Source: a virus. Taken from it: a stretch of 53,685 bases of DNA. The stretch is from IMG/VR virus record IMGVR_UViG_3300047359_000099, positions 1 through 53,685 of that record; one strand, written 5' to 3'. Positions 8,935-16,645 of this stretch are shown piece by piece (the first letter of the stretch is position 1; each line of letters starts with the position of its first letter). The notes under the pieces were generated by a model. It was not told where the DNA came from. It saw only the letters and a list, made by a program, of their open reading frames with translations, and made no database searches. The translations under genes and the position numbers were made by a program.

Positions 8935-9750
8935 TTATCCCATCATATCGAGAACTGGCATTTCAAAATTCAGTCTCGATTCTTCTTCTAATCTTGTAAT
9001 TTCTTCTTGCGCTTCAGTCTTCATCTGAGTAGCGTCTAGTGTGACTCCGCCTGGCAGTTGAATACCCGAGAACTTAGATAAGTTTTCACCCCACTGATAC
9101 TTAACTAAAGCGGTACAATACTTCTTCAACCACATATCGTTATAGATATCAGTCATGTCTGTTGGGTCTAATTTTCTATAACACTCGATGATAATGTACT
9201 CACCTACGTTAAATTTTTCAACACTATAGTCTAGATACAATCTATTTGAGTGTGACTTGTATCTGATTGGAACTTGTCCAACTAGAATATCATTCATCAT
9301 AGATAGATGCGACTGTACTTGAGCATAGTATAAAACACTAGTTGATGTTAAATCCCATAAATCATTGAGTCTTAACTGATACTGGATATCAAACATACTC
9401 GATGACGTGCCTGAACTGAATGGGAATACTTGTATTACACTTAACACATGTTCGGGTAGTGTTATGTAACTATTACTCTCTAAGTACGTCTGATTTGATA
9501 CAGCTTGTGTACCAGTTGTAGCTGCGTTATGTGTTGCATTCGTTTTAAATGAGTCGATATCGTTTTGGGTTAGTTGGTGTTTTAGATATGTTTTAATTGC
9601 ACCATCGTAATGGTACTCTCTGAAATACTGAAGACCCTCATCGATTCTATCATCGAATTGGTCATCATCAACGTTAACCTCTAGTACAGGAGCTCCGAGT
9701 TTTCTTTTTATATACTCTTTTAAAGATGCTTTTGAATTTGGTTCTGCCAT
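8935..9750 (-). CDS. 13: Neck protein, T4 gp13-like
   Basis: 271 residues (T4 309). The N-terminus LKEYIKRKLGAPVLEVNVDDDQFDDRIDEGLQYF and the later YYAQVQSHLSMMND and MWLKKYCTALVKYQWGENLSKF segments are typical of gp13. It attaches to the portal after packaging and recruits gp14. It heads the neck-terminase unit and has its own late promoter 31 nt upstream. Only a weak Shine-Dalgarno (CGGAT) is seen. Confidence 0.93.
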   Translation of the reverse strand: MAEPNSKASLKEYIKRKLGAPVLEVNVDDDQFDDRIDEGLQYFREYHYDGAIKTYLKHQLTQNDIDSFKTNATHNAATTGTQAVSNQTYLESNSYITLPEHVLSVIQVFPFSSGTSSSMFDIQYQLRLNDLWDLTSTSVLYYAQVQSHLSMMNDILVGQVPIRYKSHSNRLYLDYSVEKFNVGEYIIIECYRKLDPTDMTDIYNDMWLKKYCTALVKYQWGENLSKFSGIQLPGGVTLDATQMKTEAQEEITRLEEESRLNFEMPVLDMMG

Positions 9751-9781
9751 GTTTTAAATCCGTAGTATTTGTGTCTACTAC

Positions 9782-9789
9782 TATTTATA
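9782..9789 (-). promoter_or_regulatory. Late promoter box before gp13 (leadered class)
   Basis: Minus-strand TATAAATA followed by GTAGTAG in the gap between the small membrane-protein gene and gp13. The predicted leader is about 26 nt. It separates the essential neck genes from the upstream accessory operon. Confidence 0.72.
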
Positions 9790-9801
9790 ACAGTTGAGAA
9801 C

Positions 9802-10062
9802 CTATTCTTGGAAGTAAGTTTTAGAAACTACTCTATCTAGTTTAGAATCTAGTTTATCCATCTTGTCGATAATTCTCTGAAACTCTGTTTCTATTTGGTC
9901 TCTTGTGACATATTCACGGGCTATTTCTTCCCTAGTTTTATTAACCAAAATGTCTATACGTTTTTGTTCAGATAAGATTGTTCTAACAAGGAATCCCATA
10001 GGTAGGACAACAAGTGTTAGAAATATATTCCAAAGTACGCCTGGTGAGATAGCAATTTCCAT
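9802..10062 (-). CDS. Small single-pass membrane protein with coiled coil (DUF7201-like)
   Basis: From the ATG at 10062 the product has 86 residues: MEIAISPGVLW, a hydrophobic segment (about residues 11-27, VLWNIFLTLVVLPMGFLV), then a charged heptad-like helix to the C-terminus (RIIDKMDKLDSKLDRV). I recall small phage proteins of this type (DUF7201) near neck genes of marine T4-like phages; that memory is the only family evidence. I chose this start because CTAAATA lies exactly 5 nt before it, the same arrangement as several other genes here. Upstream in-frame ATGs at 10122 and 10152 would overlap the oxygenase gene and have no Shine-Dalgarno. A role at the membrane is inference. Confidence 0.65.
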   Translation of the reverse strand: MEIAISPGVLWNIFLTLVVLPMGFLVRTILSEQKRIDILVNKTREEIAREYVTRDQIETEFQRIIDKMDKLDSKLDRVVSKTYFQE

Positions 10063-10067
10063 ACACT

Positions 10068-10074
10068 TATTTAG
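10068..10074 (-). promoter_or_regulatory. CTAAATA late-type box before small membrane protein (leaderless class)
   Basis: Minus strand reads CTAAATA-AGTGT-ATG, so the box-to-ATG spacing is exactly 5 nt, with no Shine-Dalgarno. CTAAATA is a known variant of the T4-type late motif in marine cyanophages. Confidence 0.6.
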
Positions 10075-10087
10075 GAAAGAATGTTTG

Positions 10088-10831
10088 TTATCCTTGTTGA
10101 TTTTCCCAATCAATAGGTTCATATTGGTACTTTTGTAACATACCGTTTTCATCTAAACCAAATGTATTCTCATCGGGATGCCAACCTGTAGCGAAATTGT
10201 TTCTATAAGCTTCAACATCATTAATTTGAAATGCTGAATTGAATGATATTGAATATCTGTCCTTGTCTGTCAAGTTTGGTGCTACCATATGCATCATACC
10301 ACTAGGGAATAAAATCAATTCTCCTGTTTTTGGTTTGAAGTCCCATGACTCTTGGTGTCTATTGGAATTTGGCATATCAGAAACAACTTTAGGGTCTGTA
10401 TTGATAGCAACAAAATCTCCTTCATCACCATCAGCATGGATATAGAAGACGCCACTATACCAACAACCATTATGTAAGTGTGGTCTGTTCCATGCAGTTT
10501 TATCATTTATATTTGCCCAACAGTTACCCATTTGAAATGCTGTCTTTGTTGGGTCAACCCCAAAGTAATTCCAAACCTCTTGGTAGAATACTGTACTAAT
10601 TCGATTCATTAATTTTTGGAACGTTGGATTATTGTCTACACCATCGTTAGACTGCCATCCAGTATAAGCATTTGAAACTTGTCTACCAACACCATCACGT
10701 CTACGCATAGCATCCATCTCATCTTTCAACATTTTCATGTATTCATCATCTAGAACGAGCTCATCTCCCATCTGTGTTGGGCATGTCATGTTTCTTTGAA
10801 AGATGACGGTTGGGAATAAATATCTAATCAT
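10088..10831 (-). CDS. 2OG-Fe(II) oxygenase, TIGR02466-like
   Basis: 247 residues resembling the TIGR02466 family of putative 2-oxoglutarate/Fe(II) oxygenases. It starts MIRYLFPTVIFQ. WANINDKTAWNRPHLH supplies the first histidines (118, 120), followed by CWYSGVFYIHA, an acidic residue in GDFVAI, LILFPSGMMHMV (His181) and DRYSISFN with Arg192, the expected 2OG-binding arginine. Such enzymes hydroxylate or otherwise oxidise protein or small-molecule side chains; the substrate is unknown. The start overlaps the preceding gene by 8 bp. It is one of two oxygenases in the accessory operon beside the repeat-protein genes. Confidence 0.82.
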   Translation of the reverse strand: MIRYLFPTVIFQRNMTCPTQMGDELVLDDEYMKMLKDEMDAMRRRDGVGRQVSNAYTGWQSNDGVDNNPTFQKLMNRISTVFYQEVWNYFGVDPTKTAFQMGNCWANINDKTAWNRPHLHNGCWYSGVFYIHADGDEGDFVAINTDPKVVSDMPNSNRHQESWDFKPKTGELILFPSGMMHMVAPNLTDKDRYSISFNSAFQINDVEAYRNNFATGWHPDENTFGLDENGMLQKYQYEPIDWENQQG

Positions 10832-11735
10832 TAAAGTTTAACTCCAGTTGAACCTCAGTAGGTTCTTGTTCTTCACTTACGTGCATAGGGCATTCGGGTG
10901 GGGGATTATCATTTTTAAATAGTCTAGCTTTAGGTACCCAATAACCCTTATTTCTATACGGGCCCAAATCTCTAATACCATCCTTCCCTTCAAATGGCGC
11001 TTTATGACCCCATTCTTGCATTGATAAAACCTTCTCAGTAGAAGGGTCATGTGGGTCTATTTTATACCCTCTTCCTTTAGTTTCTTGCCAGTGTTCATGT
11101 GATTTTATTTCAAATGAAGCATGCCACTCTTCTCTCTTAAACGGTATAATCTGACAAAGAGGGGTTCCTTTTGGTATAACAAATGAATGGTCGACTTTAG
11201 GATAAAAAATTATCTGTGCATTGTCTAGACCAACATTAAATGTATCAGTATCAATAATACCCTGCCAACATGCAAAGTATTTATTCTGAAATAAGAATGG
11301 GTCTAAGTAGAAGCATGAATAGCCAGGCGGGGTTTTTATGTTCCACGGATTTCTGAATTTAAATGCATCTTTTATAGGAGCTTTACCGTCACCACTACCA
11401 TAGTATTCAAAAGATTCTCTAACTTGTTCTTTAGGATGGGACTGTGAATGGGTTGAAGCATCCTTACCATCCCAAGTAAATACTTTATTGGTGCCACTAT
11501 CATTGATTCCTTCACCATTTATAACATGAATGTCTCTATTAGCAACAATAATCCATCCGCTCTTTAACCAATCATCCATTGCTGGACAAGCACGAATAGT
11601 TTGTTGTTGTCTACCTTGAGTAAACTCCGCTACCTTAGTTTTCTTCCACCACTCGGGTAAAATACTCTTTGCTAATACTGGTTTAAAATCAGCGAGGGTC
11701 TCTGAGCTGTAACTGTGAAATTCTATCATTGGCAT
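10824..11735 (-). CDS. DUF6065-like protein of unknown function
   Basis: I chose the ATG at 11735 because AAGGAGAAG lies about 7 nt upstream; earlier in-frame ATGs lie deeper in the preceding gene and lack such a site. The 303-residue product starts MPMIEFHSYSSETL. It has PEWWKKT and TIRACPAMDDWLKSGW early, NPWNIKTPPGYSCFYLDP and GIIDTDTFNVGLDNAQI in the middle, and FVIPKGTPLCQIIPFKREEW, a layout I associate with the DUF6065 family. The PPGYS...DTD...IPKGTP order suggests a cupin-like beta barrel, but no catalytic site can be assigned. The C-terminus (ECPMHVSEEQEPTEVQLEL) is acidic. It lies between two 2OG oxygenases with overlapping ends, so a linked role is likely. Confidence 0.65.
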   Translation of the reverse strand: MPMIEFHSYSSETLADFKPVLAKSILPEWWKKTKVAEFTQGRQQQTIRACPAMDDWLKSGWIIVANRDIHVINGEGINDSGTNKVFTWDGKDASTHSQSHPKEQVRESFEYYGSGDGKAPIKDAFKFRNPWNIKTPPGYSCFYLDPFLFQNKYFACWQGIIDTDTFNVGLDNAQIIFYPKVDHSFVIPKGTPLCQIIPFKREEWHASFEIKSHEHWQETKGRGYKIDPHDPSTEKVLSMQEWGHKAPFEGKDGIRDLGPYRNKGYWVPKARLFKNDNPPPECPMHVSEEQEPTEVQLELNFND

Positions 11736-12540
11736 GATATTCTTCTCCTTCATGTGTAAGTGATACTTCATCACCTCTTAATACTATAGAACGTCTGTCC
11801 ATGTATCGTGCTTTTGTTGTAGGTGCATCTGCACCATGTGGAATTCTTCCGTCAAACATCAGCAATCTGTTTGGTTTATATTCTACAGAAGCAACTTGGT
11901 GATTCTTGACGTGGTCTGCTCTCCCATCAAGTCCAAATTGCATAGTATCATAAATTCTTAAATCTCCACCCCATGATGGATACCATACAGGACTGCAATA
12001 ATATAGAAACGATATATTCCAATCTTCATCTTGAGCACAATCAGAATGTGTTGTCCCATCTAGTCCCTGTGTTTGAGAGTTCAATCCCATGTATTGAAAT
12101 TTCTCCCATTTAAATCCAAATTCAGTTCTTAGTCTGCTATCTATATATCTAGCAAACATGGCATTCAATGGGTCTGACCCCCTCTCAGGAACCAAATTAC
12201 CTTTACCTAGTGAACCATCCTCTTCAAATGCTCCTCTAAAGTAAGTTGCACCCCAAAAACTATGATGGGGAAATCCAGTAGCGCTACCGCTCTGAACTTC
12301 ATTTGTTTTAGACCATTCACTATAAGTCCTTAGATGGACATTTGCATAGTGATGAAATAAATCAACACTGAGCCAATCATCCAATACATAGATATCTTGT
12401 AAAGGTAGGTCTTGAATTTTAAAAGGTTTATCAATATGAACAACCTTTGGATTTAGATTAACCGCCAATTTTTGTATCCCGTTGAGGTGAGAAATTTTCT
12501 GTTTCGGGAATTGCTTGTGGTTGTGGTAGTTGTTCCACAT
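11689..12540 (-). CDS. 2OG-Fe(II) oxygenase, prolyl-4-hydroxylase-like
   Basis: 283 residues from the first ATG. The catalytic half shows TTHSDCAQDE with His165-x-Asp167, ISFLYYCSPVWYPSWGGDLRIYD, then LLMFDGRIPHGADAP with His235 and DRRSIVLRG with Arg249/250. This is the HxD...H...R arrangement of double-stranded beta-helix 2OG-Fe(II) dioxygenases, including prolyl hydroxylases. The N-terminal ~45 residues are poorly conserved and overlap the upstream gene by 83 bp, so the true start may lie downstream. I see no clear Shine-Dalgarno. Protein hydroxylation is plausible given the Pro-rich fibre genes nearby, but no substrate is shown. Confidence 0.85.
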   Translation of the reverse strand: MWNNYHNHKQFPKQKISHLNGIQKLAVNLNPKVVHIDKPFKIQDLPLQDIYVLDDWLSVDLFHHYANVHLRTYSEWSKTNEVQSGSATGFPHHSFWGATYFRGAFEEDGSLGKGNLVPERGSDPLNAMFARYIDSRLRTEFGFKWEKFQYMGLNSQTQGLDGTTHSDCAQDEDWNISFLYYCSPVWYPSWGGDLRIYDTMQFGLDGRADHVKNHQVASVEYKPNRLLMFDGRIPHGADAPTTKARYMDRRSIVLRGDEVSLTHEGEEYHANDRISQLQLRDPR

Positions 12541-13048
12541 AACTAGTAAAATCTCTAAGAGTATCTTCTCTAGTTGCTACAATCTCATTCATAACTTGGT
12601 CAAAGATGTGCCATAATGCATCAGCATACTCCATAACACGTCTAGCATTAGACCTGTAAGGATGGTTGGAACCTTCTCTACCAACATAGCCAACCTCTGC
12701 CAAATCAGAAAAATTAAATCCGTTAGCACATGCTTCAACATTCTTATTACACATATAAGCTAGTTGTTCAATGTATTGACTGTTTAAAGTGACACCCATA
12801 GGTGGTTCTGAATTTTTAATGTAAGTTTCGACAGCGTCTTTTTCATCTGCATTTAAGGGAATTTGTTCTTGGTCTTGGAACTCTTTTTGAACATCCCAGT
12901 TGAGAATCTTAAGTTCTTCTTCAGCGTAGACTAGAACATCATAATCAAATCCCAATTCGGGTTTGTCGACATTTTCAAACTTATAATGCAAACCATTAGG
13001 TTTGGTAATCATAAGTTCATTGTTTTCTGTGTAAATTAGTGCATTCAT
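12458..13048 (-). CDS. Possible tail-fibre assembly chaperone-like protein
   Basis: 196 residues, start supported by AAGGA ahead of the ATG. The C-terminal third (SNARRVMEYADALWHIFDQV, then a Pro-rich end with YVEQLPQPQAIPE) resembles the helix-plus-Pro tail of phage tail-fibre assembly chaperones, which end in aW-type helices followed by an ELPxxP-like segment. The N-terminus (ALIYTENNELMITKPNG) looks like a short beta domain. No T4 gp38 or gp57A signature is seen, so the call is tentative. It is cotranscribed with the glycosyltransferase and oxygenases, just downstream of a repeat-fibre gene. Confidence 0.45.
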   Translation of the reverse strand: MNALIYTENNELMITKPNGLHYKFENVDKPELGFDYDVLVYAEEELKILNWDVQKEFQDQEQIPLNADEKDAVETYIKNSEPPMGVTLNSQYIEQLAYMCNKNVEACANGFNFSDLAEVGYVGREGSNHPYRSNARRVMEYADALWHIFDQVMNEIVATREDTLRDFTSYVEQLPQPQAIPETENFSPQRDTKIGG

Positions 13049-13086
13049 AATATATCCTTTTTCTCCATTATATCATAAGATTGTTA

Positions 13087-14682
13087 TCACAACAAGCTGT
13101 TTTTAACTTTGTTGTAGTGTTCTAAATTATTTATGTGTTCTGTATCCATCCCATTTATCCATGGCCCACCTCTTGTATAGTGAACAGCAGAGAAATCCCA
13201 CTTAACCTCGGGGTCATCATATCCCTCAACGAACACATACTTCTCGGGGATGGGAGCAATCTTATCAGTCCATTCGAATTGATGCAATTGGGCACCTGTC
13301 CAAGTGTTAACCACTTCGGGTGTTAACTTCTTACAGTCGGGATGACTGTTATTGAAGAACATCATAGATGACCATAGTTTACATGGATAATCTATATTAA
13401 CTTCTCCATCAAACTTGGTTTCATCATGTTTAATTTGCGGATACTTGATACATGCTACTGCATCATCTTGACCTAGGTAATAGAACATCGGCATAGGGTT
13501 TTTATTAAAGATGAAGTCATCATCTACAAACATACTAAACCCTTCATAGTTCTCAAGATACGGTATTAAGAATCTACTGTATGTAAACTCAGTAGATTGA
13601 TTTGCATACTCTCTAGTGTACTCGGGTATCTTTGAAATGTCAAGTATTTTAATTTCTGGCGTAAACCTAGTGTAATCAACAAATCTCCCACCACCAACAC
13701 TTCTCTTCACTGCATCTAATATAGATTGCTTGGAGTACAACTCTAGATTATTGTGTCTAGGGTCATAACCAATATAAATTGTTAGAGGTTTTCCAGCAGA
13801 AAGTTCTGTAAACTTCTTACTATGTTTCCAAACTTCTCTTCTAAATTCTATATTGGAATGGTCGGATTGGTATTCAAGTGTACCATTAGTAAATATAACA
13901 CTCAAGTTTTTATGATTGCATTTTGTATTACCATTGAGGATGGTTTCTTTCCAGTAATCCAAAGAATCGTCTATGGACATTGATGGAATGTCGGGGAATG
14001 TATCTTGGAAATCCCATATCAAAAGTTCATGTGTTGGGTCTTCCATCTCTTCAAATACACCTGAACGTACACTGCCTGGATGTATCATAAGTTGTGTGAA
14101 ATTACCACCGTTAGGAGATTGAGTATATCCTTGAATAGGAGCCCACAATCCCTCCTCTCTAATACTTTGTGTAATCCAATGAGCTTTCGCACTATGATAA
14201 TACATTGAATTCATAGATATGTTAAAATCTTCTTGATGAAAGTCACGTGGGTCGGTTGCTTCACCACAGTAGTCTTTAATTTCTTTTATTTCATCATCAA
14301 CAGTAGCAACTTGGAATTTTGTTGTTATATTTTTTTCACCTTCGGGTTGGATTCCTGAAGTGTAAATATCTGGCATGAATTTGTGATATGCATTACACTG
14401 AAATTGTAATCCATTAAAGGTCGTAATCTCTTTCTGTCTTCTCAGTGTATCAAGGTCTGACCACTTAAGAAGTCGTAGGGGAGGCATAACATTATCAAAA
14501 AAATATGATAAGACTTTATAGAACTCGCTGTCTTTATCAATCTCATCAATATTAGTAGACCCTAAATGATATTGGGGTAATAGATGCCTCTGAGCATGAC
14601 CATAAGTTTTGAGTTCTTCAGTTGGTATAGGGGTTTCTTCTAATTTTAGAAGTAGTGCATCAAGTGTTGTTATTTTTTCCAT
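13087..14682 (-). CDS. GT8-like glycosyltransferase with unknown N-terminal domain
   Basis: 531 residues in two parts. Residues ~300-520 look like a GT8/GT-A enzyme: LTIYIGYDPRHN opening strand, EFTYSRFLIPYL (366-376), FVDDDFIF with the Asp triplet 387-389 as the metal/nucleotide-sugar DxD, LWSSMMFFN (436-444) and FSAVHYTRGGPW (498-508). The first ~290 residues are unrelated and contain WITQSIREEGLWAPIQGYTQ and LMIHPGSVRSGVF, weakly reminiscent of ParB/HPGxxR-type domains. The acceptor is unknown. It has its own CTAAATA box 31 nt upstream and heads the accessory operon immediately after a repeat-protein gene. Confidence 0.75.
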   Translation of the reverse strand: MEKITTLDALLLKLEETPIPTEELKTYGHAQRHLLPQYHLGSTNIDEIDKDSEFYKVLSYFFDNVMPPLRLLKWSDLDTLRRQKEITTFNGLQFQCNAYHKFMPDIYTSGIQPEGEKNITTKFQVATVDDEIKEIKDYCGEATDPRDFHQEDFNISMNSMYYHSAKAHWITQSIREEGLWAPIQGYTQSPNGGNFTQLMIHPGSVRSGVFEEMEDPTHELLIWDFQDTFPDIPSMSIDDSLDYWKETILNGNTKCNHKNLSVIFTNGTLEYQSDHSNIEFRREVWKHSKKFTELSAGKPLTIYIGYDPRHNNLELYSKQSILDAVKRSVGGGRFVDYTRFTPEIKILDISKIPEYTREYANQSTEFTYSRFLIPYLENYEGFSMFVDDDFIFNKNPMPMFYYLGQDDAVACIKYPQIKHDETKFDGEVNIDYPCKLWSSMMFFNNSHPDCKKLTPEVVNTWTGAQLHQFEWTDKIAPIPEKYVFVEGYDDPEVKWDFSAVHYTRGGPWINGMDTEHINNLEHYNKVKNSLL

Positions 14683-14713
14683 AAACTAAATTCCAGTAAA
14701 TTGCTTCTACCAG

Positions 14714-14720
14714 TATTTAG
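14714..14720 (-). promoter_or_regulatory. CTAAATA late-type box before glycosyltransferase operon
   Basis: Minus strand CTAAATACTGGTAG lies in the 48-bp gap between the repeat-protein stop and the glycosyltransferase start. The predicted leader is about 26 nt, with a weak CTGGAA near position -12. It would drive the glycosyltransferase-chaperone-oxygenase operon. Confidence 0.6.
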
Positions 14721-14730
14721 TCGATGAAAA

Positions 14731-16362
14731 TTAACTTATATCAGTAGCAGGCCACTGTTGTGACAAGTTACCATCCCAACGTATAACAGGTGACCTACCT
14801 TGTCTACTATATGTCGAAGGTTGTCTGTTCTGATAAGTGAACGGTGTTCTACCTTGTCTACTATATGTTGAAGGTTGTCTGTGTTGATACGTGAAAGGAG
14901 TTTGTCCTTGTCGTGCATATGTGCCAGGTTGTCTGTTCTGATAAGTGAACGGTGTTCTACCCTGTCTAGCATAGGTGCCAGGTTGTCTTGCATTAGCAAT
15001 ATATGGTTGTTGACCATTCACTGGATTTCTATACGTACTAGGTTGTCTAGCGTTAGCGATATATGGTTGTTGTCCATTCACTGGGTTTCTATACGTACTA
15101 GGTTGTCTGTTCTGATACGTAAATGGCGTTTGACCCTGTCTAGCATATGTGCCAGGTTGTCTATTTTGGTACGTAAATGGTGTTTGACCCTGTCTAGCAT
15201 AAGTGCCAGGTTGTCTGTTCTGATACGTAAATGGTGTTCTACCAGTTCTCTGATATGTACTAGGTTGTCTGTTCTGATACGTAAATGGTATTTGATAACT
15301 TACAGGGTTTCCATAGATAGCAGGTTGTCTATTACTATATGTAAATGGTACTTGATATCCTACAGGGTTTCTATATGTAAATGGAGACCTGTTTTGGTAC
15401 GTAAATGGAGTTTGTCCGTTAACTGGGCTTCTATACGTACTAGGTTGTCTATTTTGGTACGTAAATGGATTTTGACCATTCACTGGGTTTCTATACGTAC
15501 TAGGTTGTCTATTTTGGTACGTAAATGGATTTTGACCATTCACTGGGTTTCTATACGTAAATGGTTGTCTATTTTGGTACGTAAATGGTGTTCTACCCTG
15601 TCTAGCATAGGTGCCAGGTTGTCTATTTTGGTATGTGAACGGTGTTCTACCCTGTCTAGCATATGTACTAGGTTGTCTGTTCTGATAAGTGAACGGTGTT
15701 TGACTATTAGCAATATATGGATATGGTTGCTGAGCACTCGCAATATATGGTTGTTGACCGTTTACAGGGTTTCTATATGTGAATGGATTCCTTGCGTTAG
15801 CAATATATGGTTGCTGTGCTGATACTGGGTTTCTGTAACCAGCAGGTTGTCTAGCATTCGCAATATATGGTTGTTGTCCTGAAACAGGGTTTCTGTAACC
15901 AGCAGGTTGTCTAGCATTGGCAATATAAGGCGTTTGAGCATTTACAGGGTTTCTATATGTAAATGGTTGTCTATTATTGTAAGTAAATGGCACACGATAA
16001 CTTACAGGGTTTCTATATGTAAATGGAGACCTGTTTTGGTATGTGAACGGAACCCTATATGTGAATGGGTTACGATACGTACTAGGTTGTCTAGCATTCG
16101 CAATGTATGGAACCCTATATGTGAATGGGTTACGATACGTACTAGGTTGTCTTGCGTTAGCAATATAAGGCACACGATACGTAAATGGATTACGATACGT
16201 ACTAGGTTGTCTAGCACTCGCAATATAAGGCACACGATACGTAAATGGGTTCCTATAGGTGCCAGGCTGTCTTGCGTTAGCAATATAAGGCACACGATAC
16301 GATGCGCTGTACGTGAACGGTTGTTGTGCAATGGATGGAACCTGATAACTGCCTTGTGCCAT
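14731..16362 (-). CDS. Pro/Tyr/Arg-rich tandem-repeat structural protein (repeat protein A)
   Basis: 543 residues, almost wholly tandem short units such as TPFTYQNR, QPSTYRNPVNG, QQPYIANAR and QPGTYARQGR. Roughly fifty units of 8-11 residues alternate, commonly giving a 20-residue super-repeat. The repeat uses about a dozen residue types (P,F,T,Y,Q,N,R,S,G,I,A,V) with no Lys, Cys, Glu or Asp until the final unique tail (VIRWDGNLSQQWPATDIS). The start has TAGGAAAAG upstream. No membrane segment or signal is visible. I do not recognise a named family. Its place among fibre genes and below a fibre-like C-terminus suggests an extended virion fibre or adhesin; this is inference. Long ORFs on the opposite strand here are by-products of the repeats. 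Confidence 0.85.
   Translation of the reverse strand: MAQGSYQVPSIAQQPFTYSASYRVPYIANARQPGTYRNPFTYRVPYIASARQPSTYRNPFTYRVPYIANARQPSTYRNPFTYRVPYIANARQPSTYRNPFTYRVPFTYQNRSPFTYRNPVSYRVPFTYNNRQPFTYRNPVNAQTPYIANARQPAGYRNPVSGQQPYIANARQPAGYRNPVSAQQPYIANARNPFTYRNPVNGQQPYIASAQQPYPYIANSQTPFTYQNRQPSTYARQGRTPFTYQNRQPGTYARQGRTPFTYQNRQPFTYRNPVNGQNPFTYQNRQPSTYRNPVNGQNPFTYQNRQPSTYRSPVNGQTPFTYQNRSPFTYRNPVGYQVPFTYSNRQPAIYGNPVSYQIPFTYQNRQPSTYQRTGRTPFTYQNRQPGTYARQGQTPFTYQNRQPGTYARQGQTPFTYQNRQPSTYRNPVNGQQPYIANARQPSTYRNPVNGQQPYIANARQPGTYARQGRTPFTYQNRQPGTYARQGQTPFTYQHRQPSTYSRQGRTPFTYQNRQPSTYSRQGRSPVIRWDGNLSQQWPATDIS
15421..15575 (-). repeat. 60-bp tandem repeat block in repeat protein A
   Basis: Two successive 60-bp copies starting at 15421 and 15481 differ at only a few bases, and a third at 15541 begins to diverge. 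Each encodes the 20-residue pair QNPFTYQNRQ plus PSTYRNPVNG. Near-identity suggests recent duplication or gene conversion. Confidence 0.85.
16061..16310 (-). repeat. 60-bp tandem repeat block at the N-terminal end of repeat protein A
   Basis: About four 60-bp copies in phase at 16081, 16141, 16201 and 16261 encode PYIANARQPS plus TYRNPFTYRV with small changes. Ala-Asn-Ala is spelled with different synonymous codons from copy to copy (gcattcgc, gcgttagc, gcactcgc on the plus strand), so the protein period is kept while DNA drifts. Confidence 0.85.
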
Positions 16363-16373
16363 GTCTTTTCCTA

Positions 16374-16634
16374 TTAATCCCTTAGTTCACTTGGGTTCAG
16401 AGGGTTTTGGTAATACTTCTGCCAAGCCCAAACTTCCAAGTTGTTAGCAATACAAGCATCGATATCCGCCTCAGCTTGTGCTAAGTCCGTATTTTCTCCT
16501 ACTGTGTATGCTGCTTTAAATCCTGTTTGTGTACAAGTTACATCTCCGTCAATATCAGAAAATACAAAATCTTTATTTAAAGCAGTTTCAGTACTTCCAT
16601 CGGGGTTTGTTATTGTTGTTTCATATAATGCCAT
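16374..16634 (-). CDS. Small hypothetical protein between two repeat-protein genes
   Basis: 86 residues starting MALYETTITNPDGS with AGGAA upstream. The first half is a short beta-type region (KDFVFSDIDGDVTCTQTGFK). The second half has an Ala/Asp-rich helix (DLAQAEADIDACI) ending EVWAWQKYYQNPLNPSELRD. I do not recognise it. Tight spacing with both flanking repeat-protein genes (11 and 11 bp) places it in their operon, so a role in making or anchoring those fibres is possible. Confidence 0.7.
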   Translation of the reverse strand: MALYETTITNPDGSTETALNKDFVFSDIDGDVTCTQTGFKAAYTVGENTDLAQAEADIDACIANNLEVWAWQKYYQNPLNPSELRD

Positions 16635-16645
16635 ATTTCTAATTC

